45,169 nucleotides of DNA from a virus. The notes beneath the pieces were generated by a model that saw nothing but the letters and a program-made list of their open reading frames with translations, did no database searches and was not told the origin of the DNA. Below, piece after piece: positions 16,319 through 23,182 of this stretch; within the stretch, counting starts at the first letter, position 1, and every line of letters begins with the position of its first letter. A program made the translations under genes and the position numbers. The stretch is taken from IMG/VR virus record IMGVR_UViG_3300029922_000122, positions 1-45,169 of that record, one strand, 5' to 3'.

Positions 16319-17313
16319 AAACAATTGCTTTTTATCAGCCGCATTTAGACATTCAAGGGACGGGTGTTTCTTATTTTGATTATGCATATTACAATGAAAA
16401 AATCTTAGGAAATAAATCCATCATGATTTGTGATAAGGATGATCCCAGAAGTCATCCACATGCAATCAAAAAATTCAAGGATTCTTTACATGTAGTTGAG
16501 ATTGAACCCAGAGAAAGAATGGATATTTTAGAAAATACCTTGAAAGAATTGGGTGCTGATGCACTTTACATTCAAAAATGTGGTAAAAGAGATGATGGGA
16601 GATTTGTGAGTAATATTCCTACATTTATTCATTGTGTAGGTTGTGTGAATGATCCTCATGGAACTGTTTATGCCTATGTTTCCCCATGGTTAGCCAAAGA
16701 AATTGGAAAAGAACAGCATCCATATGTTCCTTATATGATTAATCTTCCCAAGATTAGTCCACAAGATAATTTAAGACATTCACTGGGGATTCCTCCTTCT
16801 GCAATTGTTTATGGAAGAACTGGGGGGATGTATTCTTGGAATATACCTTGGGTTAATGATGCTATCAAACAATCTTTAGATTTAAATCCCAATATTTGGT
16901 TTTTGTTTTTGAATACTCCTCAATTTATTAGACACGAGAGAGTGTTATACATGGAACCTTTTTCTGATTTAAACTTGAAAGTAAAATTTATGAATACATG
17001 TGATGCCATGTTACATGCTAGAAATGAGGGCGAATCATTCGGGGCTAGTGTAGCTGAATTTGTTAAGTGTAATAAACCAATTATAACTTACGAGCATTCA
17101 CCTGAGAAAAATCACTTATATATGTTGGGACAATACGCTATTAAGTATACCAATAAGGAAACTTTAGTAGAACTTCTGCATCATAAAGTACCTAAATTTG
17201 ATAGGTTAAGGGATATGTGGGGTTGGTGGAATGCTTATGGTGAACTTTATGAGGAATGTTCACCTAAGAATGTTATGAATAAATTTAAATCTGTTTTTAT
17301 CGATAAATTATGA
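16315..17313 (+). CDS. GT-B glycosyltransferase (GT4-like)
   Basis: 332 residues. DAMLHARNEGESFGASVAEF at 230-249 is the E-x7-E donor-binding motif of GT4-type retaining transferases, followed by NKPIITY. The N-terminal Rossmann domain (MKTIAFYQPHLDIQGTG) lies where the acceptor binds. It overlaps both neighbours by 4 bases (ATGA). The donor is unknown. Confidence 0.8.
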   Translation: MKTIAFYQPHLDIQGTGVSYFDYAYYNEKILGNKSIMICDKDDPRSHPHAIKKFKDSLHVVEIEPRERMDILENTLKELGADALYIQKCGKRDDGRFVSNIPTFIHCVGCVNDPHGTVYAYVSPWLAKEIGKEQHPYVPYMINLPKISPQDNLRHSLGIPPSAIVYGRTGGMYSWNIPWVNDAIKQSLDLNPNIWFLFLNTPQFIRHERVLYMEPFSDLNLKVKFMNTCDAMLHARNEGESFGASVAEFVKCNKPIITYEHSPEKNHLYMLGQYAIKYTNKETLVELLHHKVPKFDRLRDMWGWWNAYGELYEECSPKNVMNKFKSVFIDKL

Positions 17314-18101
17314 GAAATTTGTTAATAAGACAACCTGCAGGTTTGGGTGATATTTTCTTTTCACAAAAACTCGTGAAATCAATGATTCACCATAATAAAT
17401 GCGATGTTATATGGCCAGTAATTCCTCAATATTCTTATATATCAGATTATTTTTATTTTCAGTATATTCATTATCTTTCAATGGATTCGGAAGAATTTAG
17501 AGAAGATTATGAATGGGATTTTAATTTAATTCGAAAGGGTGATATTATAACAAATCGAAACATTACCCCCAAACCAGAAGATCAATTATTAAAAAATGTT
17601 TATATGGGTATTGGTTTGGATGGAATGAATCTACCTAATTTCGGAGTAATGACTTCTAAATATGAATTTTTTAGACAAACTTGGAATGATTGGAGTAATT
17701 ATTTTAGTTTCAAAAGAAATTGGAAAAAAGAAGAAGAATTGTATTATTTTATTTTGGGATTAAAAGATAATGAGGAATATATTGTAATTAATAGGAAGAT
17801 TGGTTCACCTGGACATGAGAGTTACTGGAATTATTGTTTTCCTACCAATAAAAAAGTAATTGAAATTAAAGAATATCCTAACATAACAGTTTTTGATTGG
17901 TGTAAAGTATTGGAAAATGCTTCGGAATTTCATATTATGGAAACATGTTTTTGTTATATCATTGAAATCTTAGAAACTAAAGAAAATGAATATGTTATGT
18001 ATCATCGTTCACCCACCAATTCTAATAATTTTAAAGAATTGACAAAAATATATAGTAAACCTAAAAAACATGTGGGTGCAGAATGCATCACCAAAGTATG
18101 A
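17310..18101 (+). CDS. GT9-like glycosyltransferase
   Basis: 263 residues starting LLIRQPAGLGDIFFSQKL (4-21), the N-terminal motif of GT9/heptosyltransferase-like GT-B proteins (R-x3-G-x-GD). The C-terminal half has PGHESYWNY and FHIMETCFCYIIE, the latter in the position of the family's E-T-S/C donor site. It is the last transferase of the island and ends 40 bases before a small gene. The sugar is unknown. Confidence 0.65.
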   Translation: MRNLLIRQPAGLGDIFFSQKLVKSMIHHNKCDVIWPVIPQYSYISDYFYFQYIHYLSMDSEEFREDYEWDFNLIRKGDIITNRNITPKPEDQLLKNVYMGIGLDGMNLPNFGVMTSKYEFFRQTWNDWSNYFSFKRNWKKEEELYYFILGLKDNEEYIVINRKIGSPGHESYWNYCFPTNKKVIEIKEYPNITVFDWCKVLENASEFHIMETCFCYIIEILETKENEYVMYHRSPTNSNNFKELTKIYSKPKKHVGAECITKV

Positions 18102-18141
18102 AGATTATTATTGAAAAAGTGACTTGTAATTTTAAGAAGTT

Positions 18142-18399
18142 ATGTTAGAATTAATTTTTATGGTAAATGAACAGGAATTGGATGTATGCTTTAATAATGG
18201 TAAGCGTGTATCAGTAATTGGAATTGGGGATGCGAATACTATTGCTATATCACATATGCAACATGTAACTGGAATAACTTCATATAGAATAGTTCCTACC
18301 GGAACACAATTTGATGAAGATTATCCAAATAGTGAAGAACAATATAAATCGTGCAATAGGAAATTAAAAAATTGGATTCAGAAAATATTTAAAATCTAA
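18142..18399 (+). CDS. Unrecognised 85-residue protein
   Basis: The start is ATG at 18142, or ATG at 18160 (MVNEQELDV...). It has a beta-rich centre (VSVIGIGDANTIAIS) and a basic C-terminal tail. No family is recognised. Confidence 0.55.
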   Translation: MLELIFMVNEQELDVCFNNGKRVSVIGIGDANTIAISHMQHVTGITSYRIVPTGTQFDEDYPNSEEQYKSCNRKLKNWIQKIFKI

Positions 18400-18416
18400 A
18401 AATAAAAGTTAAATTT

Positions 18417-18857
18417 ATGAGTGAAAATATTGAAAAATTAAGTGTTTTTGAGAGTGTTAATTGGATTAGGAATTATATTTTGAAGTACACCGGGGAAGTA
18501 TTAAACTATAAAAATTGGGGGGCGGAATTTAGTTATGAACAATTAATGAAAAGTGTAGATTCTTTTAATCAAAAGCATTCTAAATATTTGAATTTAGAGA
18601 TATGTGAATTAACTTATGAACAATTAGAACAACTAGGTTTTGGAAAATGGAGTGATGATACCCCACTACGTTTAATTCCCTTGTGGTTATTCCCATTTTT
18701 ACCAGAAACTATATATACTGGTATTGGAGAAGAACAATTAAAAAAATCGGAGATGGATACTGATCACAGATGCGGATATTTGGCATACGGAATCGTATCC
18801 AGAAATGAATATAAATCCGAAAATCATAAAAAGATAATCACTTCTACAATTTCTTAA
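18417..18857 (+). CDS. Conserved phage-type protein of unknown function
   Basis: 146 residues. The segment LGFGKWSDDTPLRLIPLWLF (about 72-91), followed by PFLP and, later, HRCGYLAYGI, resembles a family seen in many tailed phages whose role is unknown to me. The start ATG lies in aaatttATG context with no Shine-Dalgarno sequence. It stands between the 85-residue gene and the methyltransferase. Confidence 0.6.
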   Translation: MSENIEKLSVFESVNWIRNYILKYTGEVLNYKNWGAEFSYEQLMKSVDSFNQKHSKYLNLEICELTYEQLEQLGFGKWSDDTPLRLIPLWLFPFLPETIYTGIGEEQLKKSEMDTDHRCGYLAYGIVSRNEYKSENHKKIITSTIS

Positions 18858-18862
18858 AATTT

Positions 18863-19468
18863 ATGGCGGATTATAGAGATAAAATGGATAGAAAAGAACT
18901 ATTCGAAAAAGAAGATTACTTATCACCCGAAGAAGGGTATCCTGAAAGATCTATTTCAAATTGGTTCCTTCCAATTATTCTTCCAAATGTACTCGATAAT
19001 GTTATTTCCAATAAGAATATTTTGGATGTTGGTTGTTCCTTCGGATATTGTTCAAGAGAATTTTCAAAACATTTCACTAATGTACTGGGGGTTGATCTTG
19101 CACAAAATAGAATTGATTACGCTAAAAAATACGAAACGAAAAAACTCAACTTCCTTCAAATTGATCTTTCCAAAACTCCTCTGATTCAATACACAGGTTC
19201 TTATCAGTTTGATAATGTTTACACTAGTGCAGTTATTCAGCATATTCCATTGGAAGGAAAACCTTTTGCAATTAGAAATATTGCAAGCGTTACAAAAACT
19301 GGTGGGAAATTATTAATGTTTGATCACAGGGAAAAAGAAGAAATTCGAGATGATTTTGTGGGAAGTTATAATGAAAATTATTTTATCAATAACTTTCCAG
19401 AGTGGAAATTTTTAAGTGTGGAATTTATTGTGGGGGATACTTGGTTTTATCAATTTGAAAAAGTTTAA
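18863..19468 (+). CDS. SAM-dependent methyltransferase
   Basis: 201 residues. Motif I ILDVGCSFGY is at 53-62, the acidic post-I position GVDLAQNRIDYA at about 75-86, and YTSAVIQHIP further on corresponds to motif IV/post-IV (methyltransf_11/25 type). These enzymes methylate small molecules or sugars. It lies 5 bases after the previous gene, just beyond the glycosylation island, so a sugar substrate is plausible but unproven. Confidence 0.8.
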   Translation: MADYRDKMDRKELFEKEDYLSPEEGYPERSISNWFLPIILPNVLDNVISNKNILDVGCSFGYCSREFSKHFTNVLGVDLAQNRIDYAKKYETKKLNFLQIDLSKTPLIQYTGSYQFDNVYTSAVIQHIPLEGKPFAIRNIASVTKTGGKLLMFDHREKEEIRDDFVGSYNENYFINNFPEWKFLSVEFIVGDTWFYQFEKV

Positions 19469-19471
19469 TTT

Positions 19472-19651
19472 ATGAGTAAAAAAACAGAAGAATCAGTATT
19501 GGGTGAGGTTTTCGTGGAAGATAAAAATTATGAAAATGTGGAAGATGGTTTTCACAAGATTATTGCTCCTACAGGAGAAAGTTTTGTGATTTCAGAATGT
19601 AATACGGAAGAAATCCTAGACCTGTTCAACAGTCTTGGTGATATTCCTTAG
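19472..19651 (+). CDS. 59-residue acidic protein
   Basis: Starts with ATG in the tttATG context 3 bases after the methyltransferase stop and ends with TAG at 19649. The product (MSKKTEESVLGEVFVE...) is acidic and ends EILDLFNSLGDIP. No family is recognised. Its length, context and spacing support a real gene. Confidence 0.6.
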   Translation: MSKKTEESVLGEVFVEDKNYENVEDGFHKIIAPTGESFVISECNTEEILDLFNSLGDIP

Positions 19652-19681
19652 AGTTTTCAGTCTTAGAAGAGGTTTCATCAA

Positions 19682-20143
19682 ATGGTGAAAAGTGAAATAT
19701 CCTGGGAAAAGTATGCATTAGAAATTGCAAAAGTAGCTGCAATTAAATCTAAAGATCCTTGGGTTAAGGTGGGGTGTTGCATATTACGTAAAAGTAATAA
19801 TTCCGTGGCTTCTACAGGTTTTAACGGAGCACCTGCTAAGCTACCTATTGATTATGGGGATAGGAATTCTAGACGACCTAGAACTATCCATGCTGAATCT
19901 AACGCAATTAAATTTGCTTCTCCATATTGTGTTCCTGGTGATTGTTATCTTGCTGCTACTACACTATTTCCATGTTTGGACTGTTTTAAGCAATTAGTAA
20001 ACTTCGGAATTACTAAAATAGTTTATGGTGAAGAAAGTTCTAATCCAGAATATCAAGGTGATTTAGTGAAACAAATTGCTAAAGAATGGGAAATAGAATT
20101 GATTCATTTACTGACTAATCGGATATCGGTGAACTACCAATAG
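19682..20143 (+). CDS. dCMP deaminase-like enzyme
   Basis: 153 residues. The zinc site is complete: HAESN at 70-74 (His70, catalytic Glu72) and PCLDC at 97-101 (Cys98, Cys101). TGFNGAP (45-51) is also typical. dCMP deaminase makes dUMP for dTTP synthesis, in line with the A+T-rich genome. The stop codon lies inside the left 55-bp inverted repeat, so its last four codons (V-N-Y-Q) are repeat sequence. Confidence 0.9.
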   Translation: MVKSEISWEKYALEIAKVAAIKSKDPWVKVGCCILRKSNNSVASTGFNGAPAKLPIDYGDRNSRRPRTIHAESNAIKFASPYCVPGDCYLAATTLFPCLDCFKQLVNFGITKIVYGEESSNPEYQGDLVKQIAKEWEIELIHLLTNRISVNYQ

Positions 20144-20183
20144 GCTGAAGACCTATGGGATTTCTTATCTTAGTGAGTTAAAA
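20129..20183 (+). repeat. Left copy of a 55-bp perfect inverted repeat
   Basis: These 55 bases are the exact reverse complement of 21884-21938. Inside is a hairpin: CCAATAGG (20137-20144), loop CTGAAGA, CCTATGGG (20152-20159), eight pairs with one mismatch. A T-rich run follows, so the element may itself act as a terminator. It covers the end of the dCMP deaminase gene. Confidence 0.95.
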
Positions 20184-20213
20184 AAGATTTTGCTTGTCAA
20201 AATCCCCAAATTT

Positions 20214-20221
20214 GATAAATA
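20214..20221 (+). promoter_or_regulatory. Late-type box GATAAATA
   Basis: GATAAATA 49 bases before the ATG of the secreted 3D-domain gene. Confidence 0.4.
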
Positions 20222-20270
20222 AGGCAGAACATTTTGGTTGATAATTTCGACCAAAAAACAAATAAAAAAT

Positions 20271-20726
20271 ATGAAAAAAATATTAATGTTAGTATTGATG
20301 GTTATTGCCGTAAATTTATTTAGTGTTTCCAGTTATGGAAAAACAGATGATTCTGCAATAAATTATGCCAAAACATATCCTGTGGAGTGTTCTAGCGGAA
20401 AAAAAGTGAAAGTTAGAATTACAGTTTATTGGGCAGATGGTGGGGAAACTGATGATTGGAGTTCGTCTATGGAGTCTTCTACAGGTGAAAAACTGAGAGA
20501 TAGGCAAACTTGTGCAGTTGATCCGAGAATTTTCCCTTATTATTCCAAAATTTATATTCCAGATCTTGATAAAACTGTTGTGGCAATTGATACAGGAACA
20601 GCAGTTCTCAAAAAGAAAGCTTCTCATGGTCGTTATCCTGTAATTGATGTGTTCTTCAAAAGGAAACGTGATGCCGAACGTTTTGAAAAGAATGCAGACG
20701 AGATTGCAACAGTAACAGTAATGTGA
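20271..20726 (+). CDS. Secreted 3D-domain protein
   Basis: An in-frame TTG at 20238 exists, but ATG 20271 gives a clean signal peptide: MKK, hydrophobic core ILMLVLMVIAVNLF, then SVSSYG. The mature part has the 3D (three-Asp) fold of murein-acting proteins: CAVDPRIFPYYSKIYIPDL (about 80-98), AIDTGTAV (about 104-111) and YPVIDVFF (about 121-128), with the conserved Asp residues. These domains are found in lytic transglycosylase/RlpA-like proteins that cut or bind peptidoglycan. It has a paralogue in the C-terminus of the 30587 gene. It lies inside the inverted-repeat cassette. Confidence 0.8.
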   Translation: MKKILMLVLMVIAVNLFSVSSYGKTDDSAINYAKTYPVECSSGKKVKVRITVYWADGGETDDWSSSMESSTGEKLRDRQTCAVDPRIFPYYSKIYIPDLDKTVVAIDTGTAVLKKKASHGRYPVIDVFFKRKRDAERFEKNADEIATVTVM

Positions 20727-20743
20727 ACTTATTAGAATTTATC

Positions 20744-20751
20744 GATAAATA
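20744..20751 (+). promoter_or_regulatory. Late-type box GATAAATA
   Basis: GATAAATA ends 6 bases before the ATG of the neck protein gene at 20758. Confidence 0.5.
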
Positions 20752-20757
20752 TTATGA

Positions 20758-21765
20758 ATGGGACTCCTGTGTTCACAAACAAATAGTTTATCTACTTTCT
20801 ATTCTACTGCATTAAACAGTAAGATTAAGAGTTATAATGACATGGCAACAAGAATTTTAAGATTCTTGGGTGCTCCAATGGTTACTGTTCAAATTCACCA
20901 GGATCAGGTTTATGAGGCGATTTCTCAATCTATTGAGATGTTTACCAAATTTGCTGGATATACTCAAGAATACCTAATTTTCAACTCTTGTTTGTATGAG
21001 TGTGGAAAAGGTATTAGAATGGATGTATTATTCTCAATTACCCCCGATTTTGACTATAGATCACCAGATGGTAATAAAGATATTCAAAGTGTTTACAATA
21101 TAGGTAAAATGATAGTTGGCGATCCTAAAGAACCATTTGCATTTACTGTAGGAGAATTGACCGAAACTAATCAGAAAAAATTGAACATATTGGAATCCTA
21201 TGATTATTTGGTGCAAAGTCATAGAAAAGTTATTGATTGCTACGATTTTCAAGAAGGTTCTAATAATGGGGTTAATACTTTATTCACTATTGAACAAACT
21301 TTGGCTCAACAAACTTATTTCTCCTATTCTTTGGGAAATTATGGATTTGATTTAGTCTCTTGGTATACATTAAAAAATTGGTTAAGTGTTCGTGAGAAAA
21401 TGTTGGCAATTAAACGTAGTATTAAATTCAATCCTGATACCCAAATGCTTACAATGTATCCAGATCCAGGTAGTGAAGGTAGTGTTGGACAATTTTATGG
21501 AATTGTATCCTGTTATGTTGAAAAACCTATTTCAAATTTAATGAAAGAACAATGGATACAACAGTATGCTCTAGCACTTTGTAAAATAATGGTTGGAAAT
21601 ATTCGTGGTGCATATACTAATATCCCACTTTTTGGCGGTGGAACTATTAATTATCAAGATTTCCTCTCTCAGGGGTTAAAAGAAAAAGAAGAACTCGAAA
21701 GAAGACTTTATGAAGGTTCCGCTGGTCTTGGTGATGCTCCTCCACCAGCATTTTTCTTAAAATAA
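20758..21765 (+). CDS. 13: T4 gp13-like neck / head-completion protein
   Basis: 335 residues. The N-terminal segment after residue 29 (ATRILRFLGAPMV...YEAISQSIEMF) and the C-terminal one (IQQYALALCKIMVGN..., FGGGTINYQDFLSQG, KEKEELERRL) follow the pattern of T4-type gp13, where a LPGG-T-ln segment is followed by an E/K-rich helix and a short hydrophobic end. gp13 closes the head portal after DNA packaging so the tail can join. An ATG at 20754 in another frame stops after 10 codons. A GATAAATA box precedes it closely. Confidence 0.65.
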   Translation: MGLLCSQTNSLSTFYSTALNSKIKSYNDMATRILRFLGAPMVTVQIHQDQVYEAISQSIEMFTKFAGYTQEYLIFNSCLYECGKGIRMDVLFSITPDFDYRSPDGNKDIQSVYNIGKMIVGDPKEPFAFTVGELTETNQKKLNILESYDYLVQSHRKVIDCYDFQEGSNNGVNTLFTIEQTLAQQTYFSYSLGNYGFDLVSWYTLKNWLSVREKMLAIKRSIKFNPDTQMLTMYPDPGSEGSVGQFYGIVSCYVEKPISNLMKEQWIQQYALALCKIMVGNIRGAYTNIPLFGGGTINYQDFLSQGLKEKEELERRLYEGSAGLGDAPPPAFFLK

Positions 21766-21883
21766 ACTAATTGCCGATCTTATTTCCGATATTTTACGTT
21801 TGTAATTATATGTTAATTAACTACTTATAGAGTAGAACAAGTCTAAAATCAACATAATATTGCCGATTATTTTAGATAATCCA

Positions 21884-21938
21884 TTTTAACTCACTAAGAT
21901 AAGAAATCCCATAGGTCTTCAGCCTATTGGTAGTTCAC
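21884..21938 (-). repeat. Right copy of the 55-bp inverted repeat
   Basis: Exact reverse complement of 20129-20183. It lies between the neck protein gene and the convergent gene at 21935, and includes the stop codon of the latter (21935-21937). Together the two copies enclose 1,700 bases. The flanking bases differ at both ends, so the repeat boundaries are sharp. Confidence 0.95.
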
Positions 21939-22843
21939 TTGGCTAATTGGGGACTTAAAACCGCTGAATTAGATTTATTGGAAAGAATATTATCCACTTT
22001 TCTTTGTAAAATATCTTGCTGCTGGATTGCACCTTCAATATTAACATTGATAACAAATGGGGGGACACTTATAAAGTTACTATTCACATCCGATGAATTG
22101 AATCTATTATAAAAATCTACTACATTGAAAAATCCCCCCAAGTTTTGTTGCAAATTTTGATATAAAGTGGAATTAATATCATTCATTCTTTTAACATGTT
22201 GCGCATCCGGTACTAAATTTTGTCCATGAGAATTCGTAGATATATTAACTTTCTCTTGAATTGGATTAATATTACTCCTATGAACACTATTACAAATCTT
22301 TGATAACGAAAGATTTACAATATTTGCAGTAGGAGAAACTTTATTTGCAATACTGATACCTTGATAGGACGGAATTGGCATAACACCACTGTTAATATCT
22401 GATATACTGCAAGTAGAATCATCATAAATATTATTCCCAATTCTTGCAAATAACCCAATAGAATCGGAAACTGGTTGAAAATAACCAGTTTTACCAATAG
22501 TTGAATAAACTTGTCTTTGTACTAATTCCAGAGAACTCCTGAAATTTTCCAAATGTTTTGCCACAAATTGGGCATCCATATTAGCAAAACCCTGACTATT
22601 AAGTGTGGAATATACATTGGCTTGGGTACTTATGGGGTCATTGGAGACTTTAGCAGCATCAAATGCAGCATTATAATCGGTCTGTGATTGAAAATTAGCT
22701 AAAAGATCTAATAAATTGGATGCATTTGAAGAAAAATCTTGACCATAAAATAGATTAATCTGTGTCATTTCAGGATCAATAGATCTCTGATTGTTGGTGA
22801 AAAGTCCCATTTCAGTATTTACGAAAAGTTTTTTTCCTTGCAA
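21935..22843 (-). CDS. Unrecognised structural-type protein
   Basis: 302 residues, rich in N, S, Q and I as other virion proteins here. It starts at TTG 22843; an ATG at codon 12 (MGLFTNNQ) is an alternative. Long helical stretches such as FVAKHLENFRSSLELVQRQV suggest a tail or head component. No family is recognised. Its stop is inside the right inverted repeat. Confidence 0.6.
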   Translation of the reverse strand: MQGKKLFVNTEMGLFTNNQRSIDPEMTQINLFYGQDFSSNASNLLDLLANFQSQTDYNAAFDAAKVSNDPISTQANVYSTLNSQGFANMDAQFVAKHLENFRSSLELVQRQVYSTIGKTGYFQPVSDSIGLFARIGNNIYDDSTCSISDINSGVMPIPSYQGISIANKVSPTANIVNLSLSKICNSVHRSNINPIQEKVNISTNSHGQNLVPDAQHVKRMNDINSTLYQNLQQNLGGFFNVVDFYNRFNSSDVNSNFISVPPFVINVNIEGAIQQQDILQRKVDNILSNKSNSAVLSPQLAK

Positions 22844-22871
22844 TTCATAGTTAATATGCTAAAATATTGAT

Positions 22872-23159
22872 ATGATAGTTACTTCAGAAAAAGAAAATGG
22901 TGATTTAAAATTTACATTTTCAAAGGGCTATTATAAAATATATTTTATAGTTAGTCAGGAATGTGTTGATGATATTAAAAATACTTACGGATTGGATCTT
23001 ACTGTTTATGCCAAAATCGCTTCAGAAAAATATATTCTCTGGCTGGAAAGATGTAATGAACATTATACAATTTATCAATTAGTTTTTTCTTTGGAATTAG
23101 AAGGTCATTTAACTAATACTTTAAAAGTTACGCCACAATTTCAATCCATTGACGAGTGA
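22872..23159 (+). CDS. Unrecognised 95-residue protein
   Basis: A small protein with aromatic beta-strands (YYKIYFIVS, YTIYQLVFSLEL). No family is recognised. It is divergent from the 21935 gene and lies just before the spike gene. Confidence 0.55.
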   Translation: MIVTSEKENGDLKFTFSKGYYKIYFIVSQECVDDIKNTYGLDLTVYAKIASEKYILWLERCNEHYTIYQLVFSLELEGHLTNTLKVTPQFQSIDE

Positions 23160-23168
23160 TTTTTCCTC

Positions 23169-23176
23169 TATAAATA
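23169..23176 (+). promoter_or_regulatory. T4-late-type box TATAAATA for the spike gene
   Basis: A perfect TATAAATA ending 6 bases before the ATG at 23183. Transcription would begin at or next to the start codon. Confidence 0.65.
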
Positions 23177-23182
23177 CTGGGA

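Noticed and set aside
20238-20270. TTG start for the secreted 3D protein
   Set aside because: It would place 11 extra residues before a textbook signal peptide beginning at ATG 20271.
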